A stretch of DNA of 63,791 bases, from the NCBI GenBank assembly GCA_001915925.1, contig MNRL01000011.1, forward strand, positions 1-63,791, written 5' to 3'. Below, in pieces: positions 16,930-26,113 of this stretch (positions are counted from its first letter, which is position 1; each line of letters opens with the position of its first letter). This stretch comes from Clostridium sp. CAG:354_28_25. GTDB taxonomy: Bacteria; Bacillota; Clostridia; TANB77; CAG-508. A program made the translations under genes and the position numbers. The notes beneath the pieces were generated by a model. It ran no database searches, was not told the origin of the DNA, and worked only from the letters and a program-made list of their open reading frames with translations.

Positions 16930-17775
16930 ATGAAAAATAAAAAAGAAAAAACAAATAAGAAATTTACGATTTTAGGAATGAGTATTTGGAGAGTACTAGC
17001 ATATTTTATCATTTATAGTATTTTGGGATATATAATTGAAACACTCTTCGGACTAGTTACCAAAGGTGTTATAGAAAGTAGGCAAAGTTTTTTATATGGA
17101 CCATTTTGTGCTATATATGGGTTAGGAGCAGTCATAATGATTGGACTGCTACAATATTTTAAGAAAAACAATTTTACATTGTTTTTTGGTGGTTTTTTAA
17201 TTGGATCTGTAGTTGAATATTTAGTAAGTTTATTTGGAGAAATGATGCTACATGTAAAGTGGTGGGATTATTCGAATATGCCACTTAATATAAATGGTAG
17301 AATATGTGTTTACTTCTCTATATTTTGGGGAATCCTTGCAATCTTTTTAATGACATATATTAATAAAAAGGTAGATAAAGTATTAATTTCGTTAAAAGAA
17401 AAAATAAATATAAAAGTTTTAAAGACAGTAACTATACTAACAATTATTTTTATGGCTGTTGATTGTATATATACAGGAGTTGCATTAAGAATGTTTTATG
17501 CGAGAATTGAACATAGTGGTTTAATTAAAATGCAAAACGGAGAACAATATTTGTTAGATTATGAAGAAATACAAAACAGGCCTGGTGTAAAAGAATTTAT
17601 GGAAAAATATTTAAGTGACGAAAAAATGCTTAAGACATTTCCAAATTTAAAAGTTACAGATATTAATGGAAATATTGTGCTTGTAAAGGATGTTTTTCCA
17701 GATATACAACCTTACTATGTTAAATTGTTTACACCAAAACAGGTACAAAGAATTAATGTAGAACAACAGAATTAG
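16930..17775 (+). CDS. PF06541-type membrane protein, long form
   Basis: A 281-aa paralogue of the 9337-9897 product with an extra C-terminal domain. Shared marks are YIIYSILGYIIETLFG (about 24-39), a FLYGPFCAIYGLGAV stretch, HVKWWDYSNMPLNINGRICV and a last hydrophobic helix near 155-180. The remaining 100 residues are polar and predicted outside the membrane, ending in FPDIQPYYVKLFTPKQ. The ATG at 16930 follows GGAGGAATGA. The substrate or role is unknown. It is probably co-transcribed with the methyltransferase 24 nt downstream. Confidence 0.8.
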   Translation: MKNKKEKTNKKFTILGMSIWRVLAYFIIYSILGYIIETLFGLVTKGVIESRQSFLYGPFCAIYGLGAVIMIGLLQYFKKNNFTLFFGGFLIGSVVEYLVSLFGEMMLHVKWWDYSNMPLNINGRICVYFSIFWGILAIFLMTYINKKVDKVLISLKEKINIKVLKTVTILTIIFMAVDCIYTGVALRMFYARIEHSGLIKMQNGEQYLLDYEEIQNRPGVKEFMEKYLSDEKMLKTFPNLKVTDINGNIVLVKDVFPDIQPYYVKLFTPKQVQRINVEQQN

Positions 17776-17798
17776 TAATTTTTTTAAAGGAGCTATAT

Positions 17799-18545
17799 AT
17801 GGAAGAAAAGGAAATAATAGAGATAAATAAAAATGGATGGAACGAATTAGTAAGAAGTGGAAAGAATTACTCTAATACATCATTACCAGAATATGGACCA
17901 TTTATGAGAAATGAAGAATATTTTAATATATTTAAAGATGTAAAAAATAAAAAAGTTTTAGAGTTAGGTTGTGCTAAAGGCGAAAGCTTAAAATATTTAC
18001 AAACTAAAGGTGCAAGCGAAGTTTGGGAAATAGATATATCAGAAGAGCAGATAAAATATGCAAAAAATAATGTGCCAACTGGAAAATTTTTTGTTTCAGC
18101 AATGGAAGATAACCCTGGTATTCCAGAGAATTATTTTGATTATTGTTTATCTTTATATAGTATAGGTTTTTCATCAAGTTTAGAAAAAACACTAGCACTT
18201 GTTTCAAGCTACTTAAATAAAGACGGAAAATTTGTGTTCTGTTGGACACATCCATTCTTTAACTGTTTAGGGATAGCTAAGGATAAAGTTGTAATAAGGA
18301 AATCATATAATAATGAAGCTCTTGCTAATATAACAAAAGGTGAAGACAAGATACCTATGGTACAATATAATTTTAAAATTTCTACAATTATAAATGCAAT
18401 GATTAAATCAGGATTAACAATCGAAAAAATGATAGAAGATAAGCCAATTCAAGAAAATCATATTGGAAATTATAAAAGTAATTTTTGGGATAAACGAAAA
18501 ATAGATAGTGCTCCAACTACGTTAATAATTATTGCTAAGAAATAA
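17799..18545 (+). CDS. Class I SAM-dependent methyltransferase
   Basis: A 248-aa cytosolic methyltransferase. The SAM-binding motif I is VLELGCAKGESLKYL (about 51-65), followed by an acidic WEIDISEEQIKYAK strand and a CLSLYSIGFSS motif IV region. The N-terminal NKNGWNELVRSGKNYSNTSLPEYGP is typical of small-molecule/UbiE-like methyltransferases. The substrate is unknown. AAAGGAGCT precedes the ATG. It lies 11 nt before the metallophosphoesterase gene, so they are likely in one transcript. Confidence 0.85.
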   Translation: MEEKEIIEINKNGWNELVRSGKNYSNTSLPEYGPFMRNEEYFNIFKDVKNKKVLELGCAKGESLKYLQTKGASEVWEIDISEEQIKYAKNNVPTGKFFVSAMEDNPGIPENYFDYCLSLYSIGFSSSLEKTLALVSSYLNKDGKFVFCWTHPFFNCLGIAKDKVVIRKSYNNEALANITKGEDKIPMVQYNFKISTIINAMIKSGLTIEKMIEDKPIQENHIGNYKSNFWDKRKIDSAPTTLIIIAKK

Positions 18546-18556
18546 AGAGGTGTAAA

Positions 18557-19333
18557 ATGGAAAAGATTGCATTAATAGCAGATATACATTCAAATATAGT
18601 AGCATTAAAAGCGGTATTAGAAGATATAGAGAGTAGAGGCATAACAAGAATATTTTGCTTGGGAGATATTGTACTAAAAGGTTCATCACCATGCGAAACA
18701 TTGGATTTAATAAGAAACAAATGCGAAGTAGTTATAAAAGGAAATTGTGACAATTATGCAGTAAATCCTAATTATAAAAATCCGAATGAAAACCATTTAT
18801 ATCATAGAAGATGGTATAATAATATTTTAGGTGAAGAAAGAATAGAATATTTAAGAAATTTACCTATGTATAAGGATTTATATGTAAGTGGAACTTTAGT
18901 AAGAATGTTTCATGCTAGTAAAAATGATTTAGATTATAGAGTGTTCGATATTTCAAGTGTAGAAGAAAAGATGAAATTATTCGAAGATGAATCAAATATT
19001 CCAGACATTGTATTTTATGCTGATATTCACAAGCAGTATTTACAAAAAATTGTAAATAAAACTTTAATAAATGTTGGAAGTGTAGGAAATGCTTTAGAAA
19101 TATCAATTCCGAATGATGAAGCTATAGATATGCAAGAGATTACCCAAGCACATTACTGCATTATTGAAGGTGAAGTAGGAGCTAAAGAGAAGAAGGCTTT
19201 ATCAATTCAATTTGTAAGAGTGCCATATGATATAAATAAAGAGCTAGAATTAGCTAGAAAAGCTAATTCACCAAGTTTAGAAAAATATGAGTTGGAATTA
19301 ACTAAAGCAAAATATAGAGGAAAAAATAAATAA
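18557..19333 (+). CDS. Calcineurin-like metallophosphoesterase
   Basis: A 258-aa protein of the YfcE/MJ0936-like family. Metal ligands are visible in ADIHSN (8-13), LGDIVLKG (about 35-42), GNCDN (about 61-65) and the late histidine blocks FHASKND and ADIHKQY, followed by INVGSVGN, the usual closing motif. In this family GDxVxxG and GNHD are standard; GNCD and ADIH are common variants. The substrate is unknown. The next gene, 21 nt downstream, is a RelA/SpoT-like nucleotidyltransferase, which suggests, by inference only, a nucleotide-signal or toxin/antidote partnership. Confidence 0.85.
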   Translation: MEKIALIADIHSNIVALKAVLEDIESRGITRIFCLGDIVLKGSSPCETLDLIRNKCEVVIKGNCDNYAVNPNYKNPNENHLYHRRWYNNILGEERIEYLRNLPMYKDLYVSGTLVRMFHASKNDLDYRVFDISSVEEKMKLFEDESNIPDIVFYADIHKQYLQKIVNKTLINVGSVGNALEISIPNDEAIDMQEITQAHYCIIEGEVGAKEKKALSIQFVRVPYDINKELELARKANSPSLEKYELELTKAKYRGKNK

Positions 19334-19354
19334 TTGAAATTAGGAAAAGAAAAT

Positions 19355-19801
19355 ATGGAATTTAATGAAATAAGAAAAGAAGCAAATAAAAAAGTTTTAG
19401 AAATTATGAGTATAATAAATACAGGTAATAATTTTGAGTATTTTAGTGATTTAGATTCTATTCAGTATAGAATAAAATCAGATAATAGCATTATTGCTAA
19501 AATGCAAAAGGTCGGAGATAACATATATAATGTATATGATCTTATTGGGATAAGGTATATTTTTAATGATTTAACTAATTACAAACAGCTTAAAGATTAT
19601 ATAGTAAATAATCCAAACTTTGAAATAGTAGAAATAAAAAATTATTTACAAGATGGTCATCCAGAAGATCCAAATTATAAAGCATTGCATATTAGAATGA
19701 AATATCATAACTTTCCATGTGAAGTAGAATTTATGGATGTTAAGATGGCTGAACATGTAGTAAAAACACATGCAGAGTATAAAAATGGTTTGCTAAAGTA
19801 A
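19355..19801 (+). CDS. Divergent small RelA/SpoT-like nucleotidyltransferase
   Basis: 148 aa, matching the RelA/SpoT synthetase fold in motif order: YRIKSDNSIIAKMQK (about 42-56), NVYDLIGIRYIF (about 67-78), IKNYLQDGHPEDPNYKALHI and CEVEFMDVKMAEHVVKTHAEYK. The canonical K-D-Y-I is K-N-Y-L and NGYRSLH is PNYKALH, so some substrate-contact residues differ; activity is uncertain and the product may not be ppGpp. The ATG at 19355 follows AGGAAAAG. It lies directly downstream of the metallophosphoesterase gene. No promoter of its own is visible. Confidence 0.68.
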   Translation: MEFNEIRKEANKKVLEIMSIINTGNNFEYFSDLDSIQYRIKSDNSIIAKMQKVGDNIYNVYDLIGIRYIFNDLTNYKQLKDYIVNNPNFEIVEIKNYLQDGHPEDPNYKALHIRMKYHNFPCEVEFMDVKMAEHVVKTHAEYKNGLLK

Positions 19802-19891
19802 GCTAGTGAGGATGGATGCAAATAATGAAAAATTAGAGAATTTGATAATTAAAGAATAGAAAAAATATTTATATAAAAGAAGATAACTATA

Positions 19892-19920
19892 TAGACAAAC
19901 TGATATAAACTTGCTATAAT
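19892..19920 (+). promoter_or_regulatory. Predicted promoter of the 19963 cassette
   Basis: A -35 TAGACA (19892-19897) and a perfect -10 TATAAT (19915-19920) are spaced 17 nt apart. The ATG at 19963 has a CGGAGG ribosome site. Confidence 0.7.
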
Positions 19921-19962
19921 ACAATGTGATTTAATTTTTTGATATAAACGGAGGATTTTATC

Positions 19963-20379
19963 ATGGATGTGCGGAAATTTGTAGGAACATCTTTTGAAGA
20001 TGTTGCAACTGAATTGTCTAACATGATTAGGCAAGAGTACACCAATCATTTGGAGTTTTTAAGAGACAATGCAATTACGGACAGGGAGGAGCCTAAATAC
20101 TGGGAAAAAAGATTGCTTGCAGAACCATCAATTGTAAGTACACGTGTATATGATAAGATAATGAGGGTTATGCAAGATCCAGATCAGTATAGGGAGTTAT
20201 TAAAGAAAAGATTCCCATGGAGTAAGCCGGTAATTAGGATTACAAGGGTATCTAGTTTCTTTGAGGGGATTTTCCCTGGACCGCAAAATGCTATTCCAAA
20301 AAATGTAGAGTGGCTGATAAACGTAAGAAAGCTGTCACTCGAAAAAAGAGTATACTCAAAGTATACTAATTGTAATTAG
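19963..20379 (+). CDS. Hypothetical protein in a solitary higher-GC cassette
   Basis: A 138-aa soluble, charged protein with no family I recognise and no signal peptide. The N-terminal two thirds look helical (VATELSNMIRQEYTNHLEFL, then YDKIMRVMQDPDQYRELLKK); a WSKPVIRITRVSSFFEGIFPGP segment lies near 84-105. Codons are visibly richer in G and C than those of neighbours (for example GCGG, ACGGACAGGGAGGAG). It has its own promoter (19892-19920) and hairpin terminator (20416-20456), like the genes at 36829, 37249, 38033, 38752 and 45746. Confidence 0.7.
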   Translation: MDVRKFVGTSFEDVATELSNMIRQEYTNHLEFLRDNAITDREEPKYWEKRLLAEPSIVSTRVYDKIMRVMQDPDQYRELLKKRFPWSKPVIRITRVSSFFEGIFPGPQNAIPKNVEWLINVRKLSLEKRVYSKYTNCN

Positions 20380-20415
20380 TAAATCTTCCAACCAGTTCGC
20401 TGGAAATATGTAAGC

Positions 20416-20456
20416 AAGGAGCCTTATAGCAGAATGCTATTGGGCTTCTTTGTTGT
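20416..20456 (+). terminator. Terminator of the 19963 cassette
   Basis: Long imperfect stem: AAGGAGCC...ATAGC pairs with GCTAT...GGGCTTCTT around a 5-nt loop (20431-20435) and is followed by TGTTGTTTT. An open frame leading into pepF starts at 20434 inside this stem and is therefore not the real pepF start. Confidence 0.7.
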
Positions 20457-20523
20457 TTTAAATGGAAGTGCATTGATTTTAAAAATACATACTGATATAA
20501 TAATCCAAACAAAGGAGGAGATT

Positions 20524-22290
20524 ATGGAAAATAAATTTGAATGGAAATTCACAGATATTTATAAAACAAAGGAAGATTATAAAGAAGATATTAAAAAGGT
20601 AAAAGAAAAACTAGAAGAAATCGTTCAATATAGAGGAAAATTAAAAGATTCATCAGAAAATATATATAAATGCTACAAAATATATGAAGAAATAGTAGAA
20701 ATGGATTGCAAAATATATGCATACGGAATGTTACAATATCATAGAAATATGACAAATCAAGAAGCTGTAGAACTATTTAAAGAAGCAGAAGAATTAGATA
20801 ATAAAATTGATGAAAAGACAGCATTTATGGTACCAGAGCTTACAAATATGGACACAGCTACATTAGAAAAATACATGAAAGAAGATAAAAGTTTACAAAG
20901 ATATTCAAGAAGAATAACTGAAATTATAGAAAACAAAAAACATATATTAAGTAAAGAAATTGAGGAAGTGCTATCTAAATTTTCTGATACATTTAATGGA
21001 TGTGAAAATGCATACAGTGTATTAACAAATGCAGAAATTAAATTTCCATCTATTAAAGATTCAAACGGAAAAGAACTAGAAGTAAATGAAGCTGAATATT
21101 CTAAATTATTAGAAAATAAAGATAGAGAAGTAAGAAGAAAGGGAGCTATAGCATTAGTATCAGAATATGGTAAATATATTAATACAATAACAGAATTATA
21201 TTTAAATACAGTAAAACAGGATACAAAGATTGCTAAATTAAGAAATTATAAAAGCTCATTAGAAAAAGCAGTATTGGACGACGAGGCAACAGTAAAAGTT
21301 TATAATACTTTATTAAAAACAGTTAATGAACATATAGAAATAAATCATGAATATACATCATTAAAAAAGAAACTTTTAAATTTACCAGATATTCATATGT
21401 ATGACATGAGCATAAATCCATTTAATCAAATAGATACTACAATGAATATAAAAGATGCTGAAGAACTAATTTTAAAAGCTTTAGCACCACTAGGAACTGA
21501 ATATGTAAATAAACTAAAAGAAGCATTTAATTCAAATTGGATGGATGCGTACCAATCTCCAAACAAAAGAGGAGGAGCATATAATATGCCAGTATACGGA
21601 GTTCATCCATATGTACTTTTAAATTATACAGGTACAAATTTTGATGTATCATCAATTGCCCATGAGTTTGGACATGCAATGCATTCATACTATTCAGACA
21701 AAAATCAAAATGTGTTAGAACATAGCTATACTCTTTTATTAGCAGAGATAGCCTCAACCGTAAATGAAATTTTACTTGCACAATATAGACTAGATAATTC
21801 AACAGATAAACAAGAAAAAATAGCGCTATTATATGACAGAATAGAAACAGTAAAAAGTACTTTATTTACACAAGCTATGTTTGCAGAATTTGAACAAGAA
21901 GTACACTCAAGAATAGAAAATGAAGAAATATTAAATGCAGAAAAGTTAGGAAATATATATGTAAATTTGTGCAGAAAGTATTATGGTGAAGACCTAGTTA
22001 TAGATGAATATAACAAATACAACTGGACTAGAGTACATCATTTCTTTAGATGTTTTTATGTGTATAAATATGCAACAGGAATATCTTGTGCAATAGACAT
22101 AGCAAGTAGAATTTTAGCAGGAGAAGAAGGCTTAGTAGAAAAATATATTAATATGCTAAAAATGGGTGGAAGTAAAAAATCATTAGACATTTTAAAAACA
22201 GTTGGAATTGATTTAGAAGATAGCAGAACATATGAAAATGCACTTAAATTTTATAAAAACGATATAGAAAAATTAGAAGAATTAATATAG
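20524..22290 (+). CDS. pepF: M3 family oligoendopeptidase F
   Basis: Cytosolic zinc oligopeptidase of 588 aa. The zinc motif HEFGHAMHS is at 380-388 (H380, E381, H384), with the downstream glutamate in LLLAEIASTVNE about 25 residues later. The N-terminal helical PepF domain and the closing YKYATGISCAIDIASRIL block are typical. The ATG at 20524 has an AAAGGAGG site at 20512-20519; the frame extends 30 codons upstream through the previous terminator and is rejected. It would degrade short peptides. Confidence 0.93.
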   Translation: MENKFEWKFTDIYKTKEDYKEDIKKVKEKLEEIVQYRGKLKDSSENIYKCYKIYEEIVEMDCKIYAYGMLQYHRNMTNQEAVELFKEAEELDNKIDEKTAFMVPELTNMDTATLEKYMKEDKSLQRYSRRITEIIENKKHILSKEIEEVLSKFSDTFNGCENAYSVLTNAEIKFPSIKDSNGKELEVNEAEYSKLLENKDREVRRKGAIALVSEYGKYINTITELYLNTVKQDTKIAKLRNYKSSLEKAVLDDEATVKVYNTLLKTVNEHIEINHEYTSLKKKLLNLPDIHMYDMSINPFNQIDTTMNIKDAEELILKALAPLGTEYVNKLKEAFNSNWMDAYQSPNKRGGAYNMPVYGVHPYVLLNYTGTNFDVSSIAHEFGHAMHSYYSDKNQNVLEHSYTLLLAEIASTVNEILLAQYRLDNSTDKQEKIALLYDRIETVKSTLFTQAMFAEFEQEVHSRIENEEILNAEKLGNIYVNLCRKYYGEDLVIDEYNKYNWTRVHHFFRCFYVYKYATGISCAIDIASRILAGEEGLVEKYINMLKMGGSKKSLDILKTVGIDLEDSRTYENALKFYKNDIEKLEELI

Positions 22291-22333
22291 GGAAAAAAGG
22301 AACATCCCAAATCCCGATGTTTCTAAATCCCGA
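22289..22333. repeat. GGGACGTTCC-type repeat, minus orientation
   Basis: Read on the minus strand it has CGGGATTTAGAAACAT, then CGGGATTTGGGATGTTCC and TTTTTTCCC. It overlaps the end of pepF and fills the 53-nt gap before addA. Confidence 0.65.
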
Positions 22334-22343
22334 AGGAGATAAA

Positions 22344-25300
22344 ATGAGCGAAGTTAAATGGACAGAGGAGCAAAGCCAAGCTATACACGAAAAGGGTTCT
22401 AATATATTAGTCGCAGCAGCTGCAGGTAGTGGCAAGACTGCTGTTTTAGTAGAGCGAATAATTAATAAAATAATTCAAGAAGAAATAGATATAGATAAGT
22501 TATTAGTTGTAACTTTTACAAATGCTGCTGCAAGTGAGATGAGAGAAAGAATATTAAATGCAATTTATAAGAAGATAGAAGAGGAGCCAACTAATTTACG
22601 TCTACAAAAGCAAATTACACTTTTAAATAAATCAAATATTTGTACAATACATTCTTTTTGTTTAGATGTAATAAGAAATAATTTTTACGAAATAAACATA
22701 TCACCAAACTTTAGAATTGGTGATACAGCAGAGATAGAACTTTTAAAAGAAGAGGTATTAGATGAACTTTTTGAAGATTTGTATTTAAAAGAAGATAAAG
22801 GATTTTTAAAACTTTTAGAAATCTATACAAGTTATAAAGATGATGAGCCTCTAAAAGATATAGTAAAAAGTATATATAATTTTATTCAAAGTGCACCATT
22901 CCCAGAAAAATGGTTAGCTGAAAAAGTAAAACTATTTGATATAGATATCGAAAATACTGATTTCGCAGAGACAGTATGGGGAAAAATTATTTTAAATAAT
23001 TATAAAGAATGTATTGAAGAAAATATTTTAGGTTTAAAGAAAATAAAAAAAGAATTAGACGCAGAAAATGAATTAGAAAAATTTTCGCAAGCAATAAGAC
23101 TAGACATAGAAAATTTAGAAAGTCTATTATCAAACTTAAATTCATGGGATAAATCATATGAACTTGCAAAGAACTTTTCTTTTGTTAGGTGGCCAAGTAG
23201 TAAAAAAATAAATTCAGAAACACCAGCTCTAGTTAAAGAAAAAAGAGATATGATAAATGCAAAATTTAAGAAATTAAAAGATAGCATTTTTATATATACT
23301 TCAGCTGAGGTTCTAGCAGATTTAAAAGATATGTATGAAGTCCTAAAGCTACTACAAACAATAATTTTAAAATTTAACGAAAATTATAAAAGGGCAAAAT
23401 TAGAAAGAAATATAATAGATTTTAATGATATAGAGCATTTAGCCTTAAAAATATTAATTAATGACGAAGATGGAAAATATGTACCTTCAGAGATTGCAAA
23501 AAAATACCAAGATAAGTTCGAAGAAATTGCGATTGATGAATATCAAGATAGTAATATGGTTCAAGAATACATATTAACCTCAATCTCTAAAGGCAACAAC
23601 ATATTTATGGTAGGAGATGTAAAACAAAGTATATATAAATTTAGACAAGCAATGCCAGAACTATTTTTAAATAAATACAAAACATATAAATTAAAAAAGG
23701 AAAAAACAGAAGCTGATGATTTAAAAATACAATTATTTAAAAATTTTAGAAGTAGAAAAAACATACTAGATACAACTAATATTATCTTCCAAGAAATTAT
23801 GAGCAAAGATTTAGGCGATGTTGATTATAACGAAGATGAATATCTAAACTTAGGAGCAAATTACGAAGAGCCTCAATTAGAAAATATAGACTTTGCAGGA
23901 AAAACGGAAATAAATATAATTAATTTGGAAGACACTACAAAAGATGTACAAGAAGATGAAGAAGATAATGTAAAAACAGAAAGAATCGAAAATTCTATTC
24001 TAGAAGCAAGATATGTAGCCAAAAAGATTAATGAGCTTGTAAATAGCAATTATTATGTGCTAGATAAAAAAGAAGGTTATAGAAAAGTTACGTATAAAGA
24101 TATAGTAGTATTACTAAGATCAACAACAGAATTATCACCAATATATGAAAAAGAAATATCGGATCTAGGTATGTCTGTATATAGTGAGACATCTACAGAA
24201 TATTTAAACTCAGTAGAAATCCAACTAATTATGTCATGCCTAAAAATAATAGATAACCCAATGCAGGACATACCATTAGTTACAGTTATGAGATCAATGA
24301 TTGGTGGCTTTACAGATAATGATTTAATAGAGATTAGATTAGCAGATAAATATGAAAACTTTTATGAAAGTATTGTAAAAGCAAGAATTCAGGTAAATGA
24401 AGAATTGCATAACAAAATTGATTCTTTCTTGGAACTTATAAATAACTGGAGAGAAGCAAGTGAGTTTTTAGCATTAGATGAGTTGATTTGGAAAATTTAT
24501 ATGGATACAGGTTATTACAATTATGTTGGATTAATGCAAAATGGAAAGTTAAGACAAGCAAACTTAAAAATGCTTTTCGAAAGAGCAAAGCAATATGAGA
24601 GTGCAACATTTAAAGGTGTATTTAATTTTATAAACTTTATAGATAAGTTAAAGCTTCGTAACAATGATTTAGGTGCAGCAAAGATAATTGGTGAGAACGA
24701 AAATGTAATTAGAATTATGAGTATTCATAAAAGTAAAGGTTTAGAATTCCCTGTAGTATTTTTAAGTAGTACAGGAAAAAACTTTAATTTAAAAGATTTA
24801 AGAGAAAAAATATTAATACATCAAGAAATTGGTTTTGGACCAAATTATGAAAACAGTGAATTAAAAATAGAATATCCAACACTTGCAAAAGAAGCAATCA
24901 AGATGGTAAGCAAAAGAGAAAGCATTTCTGAAGAAATGAGAGTGCTATATGTTGCTTTAACAAGGGCTAAGGAAAAATTGATTATTACAGGAATAGAAAA
25001 AGATTTACAAAAATCTATCGAAAGCAAAGAGAAAGAATTACAAATTTATGAGAGTGAAGATAATTCAAAAATAAATCCTAAAATCCTAGAAAGTTATAAA
25101 TCATATTTGGATTGGATAGAACTAGTTTATTTAAAAAATAAAATTAAAAATTCGGATATATTTGAATTTAATGTAGTAAGTAAAACTGAAATATTAAATC
25201 AAACTGTAGAAAGTGAAACAGAAAGAAAAGATGTATTAAAAGATATAGCAAATAAAAAAGTATCAAAAGAAAATATGGAAAAAATAAAGAATATTTTGGA

Positions 25301-25952
25301 ATGGGAATATAAATATAAAGATTCTACAGAAATGCCAAGTGAACTTTCTGTCTCTAAAATTAAAGAACTATCAAAGGATACTGAGGAAAAGATTGGAATA
25401 ACATTGAAAAAGCCAAATTTCTTAATAGAAAAGACAGAGCTAACACCAGCAGAAAAAGGTACAATAATGCACTTATGTTTACAAAAACTAAATTATAAAG
25501 AAGAGTATAATTTAGAAAAATTAAAAAATATGGTTAACAACCTAGTAAACAAAGAAATTATTTTACCAAAAGAAGCTGAAAGTGTAAATTATAATAAAAT
25601 ACTAGCTTTTCTAAGCTCAAATATATGGAAAGAAATGCAAACTGCAAAAGTAGTAGAGCAAGAAAAAGCATTTTATCTAAATCTAAAAGCAAATGAAATA
25701 TACCAAAATGATGCAGAAGATGAAATATTAGTACAAGGTATTATAGATTTATATTATATAACTAATAATGATGAACTAGTTTTAGTAGACTATAAAACAG
25801 ATTATGTAGAAAATAATAGTGAACAGAGTTTAAAAGCTAAATATAATATTCAATTAGAAATTTACAAAAAAGCTTTAGAAGAATCATTAAATAGAAAAGT
25901 AGATAAAGTATACATATATTCAACATGGCTTAATAAAGAGATAGAGATTTAG
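22344..25952 (+). CDS. addA: ATP-dependent helicase/nuclease subunit A (AddA)
   Basis: RecB-like helicase-nuclease that with AddB processes double-strand breaks for recombination. It is 1202 aa from the ATG at 22344 (GAAGGAG ribosome site). Walker A AAGSGKT is at 26-32; other UvrD-type motifs are TFTNAAASEMRERI, IAIDEYQDSNMVQ, MVGDVKQSIYKFR, RIMSIHKSKGLEFPVV and VLYVALTRAKEKL. The C-terminal nuclease has GTIMHLCLQ, VQGIIDLYY and LVDYKTD (about 1147-1153), the DxK metal site. In Bacillota addB normally lies directly upstream; here pepF does, and no addB is in the window. Confidence 0.93.
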   Translation: MSEVKWTEEQSQAIHEKGSNILVAAAAGSGKTAVLVERIINKIIQEEIDIDKLLVVTFTNAAASEMRERILNAIYKKIEEEPTNLRLQKQITLLNKSNICTIHSFCLDVIRNNFYEINISPNFRIGDTAEIELLKEEVLDELFEDLYLKEDKGFLKLLEIYTSYKDDEPLKDIVKSIYNFIQSAPFPEKWLAEKVKLFDIDIENTDFAETVWGKIILNNYKECIEENILGLKKIKKELDAENELEKFSQAIRLDIENLESLLSNLNSWDKSYELAKNFSFVRWPSSKKINSETPALVKEKRDMINAKFKKLKDSIFIYTSAEVLADLKDMYEVLKLLQTIILKFNENYKRAKLERNIIDFNDIEHLALKILINDEDGKYVPSEIAKKYQDKFEEIAIDEYQDSNMVQEYILTSISKGNNIFMVGDVKQSIYKFRQAMPELFLNKYKTYKLKKEKTEADDLKIQLFKNFRSRKNILDTTNIIFQEIMSKDLGDVDYNEDEYLNLGANYEEPQLENIDFAGKTEINIINLEDTTKDVQEDEEDNVKTERIENSILEARYVAKKINELVNSNYYVLDKKEGYRKVTYKDIVVLLRSTTELSPIYEKEISDLGMSVYSETSTEYLNSVEIQLIMSCLKIIDNPMQDIPLVTVMRSMIGGFTDNDLIEIRLADKYENFYESIVKARIQVNEELHNKIDSFLELINNWREASEFLALDELIWKIYMDTGYYNYVGLMQNGKLRQANLKMLFERAKQYESATFKGVFNFINFIDKLKLRNNDLGAAKIIGENENVIRIMSIHKSKGLEFPVVFLSSTGKNFNLKDLREKILIHQEIGFGPNYENSELKIEYPTLAKEAIKMVSKRESISEEMRVLYVALTRAKEKLIITGIEKDLQKSIESKEKELQIYESEDNSKINPKILESYKSYLDWIELVYLKNKIKNSDIFEFNVVSKTEILNQTVESETERKDVLKDIANKKVSKENMEKIKNILEWEYKYKDSTEMPSELSVSKIKELSKDTEEKIGITLKKPNFLIEKTELTPAEKGTIMHLCLQKLNYKEEYNLEKLKNMVNNLVNKEIILPKEAESVNYNKILAFLSSNIWKEMQTAKVVEQEKAFYLNLKANEIYQNDAEDEILVQGIIDLYYITNNDELVLVDYKTDYVENNSEQSLKAKYNIQLEIYKKALEESLNRKVDKVYIYSTWLNKEIEI

Positions 25953-25980
25953 GAAAACAAGAACGCCCCAAATCCCTATC
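25952..25980. repeat. Partial GGGACGTTCC-type repeat, minus orientation
   Basis: On the minus strand it reads GATAGGGATTTGGGGCGTTC then TTGTTTTCC. It directly follows the addA stop. Confidence 0.55.
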
Positions 25981-26008
25981 AAAATCACGAAAAAATTTGC
26001 TACAAGCC

Positions 26009-26037
26009 TTGATTTTTGGAAATATATGTTATATAAT
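26009..26037 (+). promoter_or_regulatory. Predicted promoter of the rimP-nusA-infB operon
   Basis: A -35 TTGATT (26009-26014) and a perfect -10 TATAAT (26032-26037) are spaced 17 nt apart. The leader RNA would begin near 26044 and contain the hairpin at 26062-26088. Confidence 0.65.
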
Positions 26038-26061
26038 ACGAATATAGCAAAATACATTACA

Positions 26062-26088
26062 TAAGGAGTGGGAACAAATCCCACTCCT
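26062..26088 (+). promoter_or_regulatory. Perfect 11-bp leader hairpin upstream of rimP
   Basis: AAGGAGTGGGA and TCCCACTCCTT are perfectly complementary around a 5-nt loop (ACAAA). It lies in the predicted 5' leader of the rimP operon. No T-tract follows, so it is not a simple terminator. Its 5' arm carries a decoy Shine-Dalgarno sequence, AAGGAG. It could be a protein-binding or processing site; that is inference. Confidence 0.55.
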
Positions 26089-26113
26089 TATGAGTGTAAA
26101 GGGAGGTAAAATC

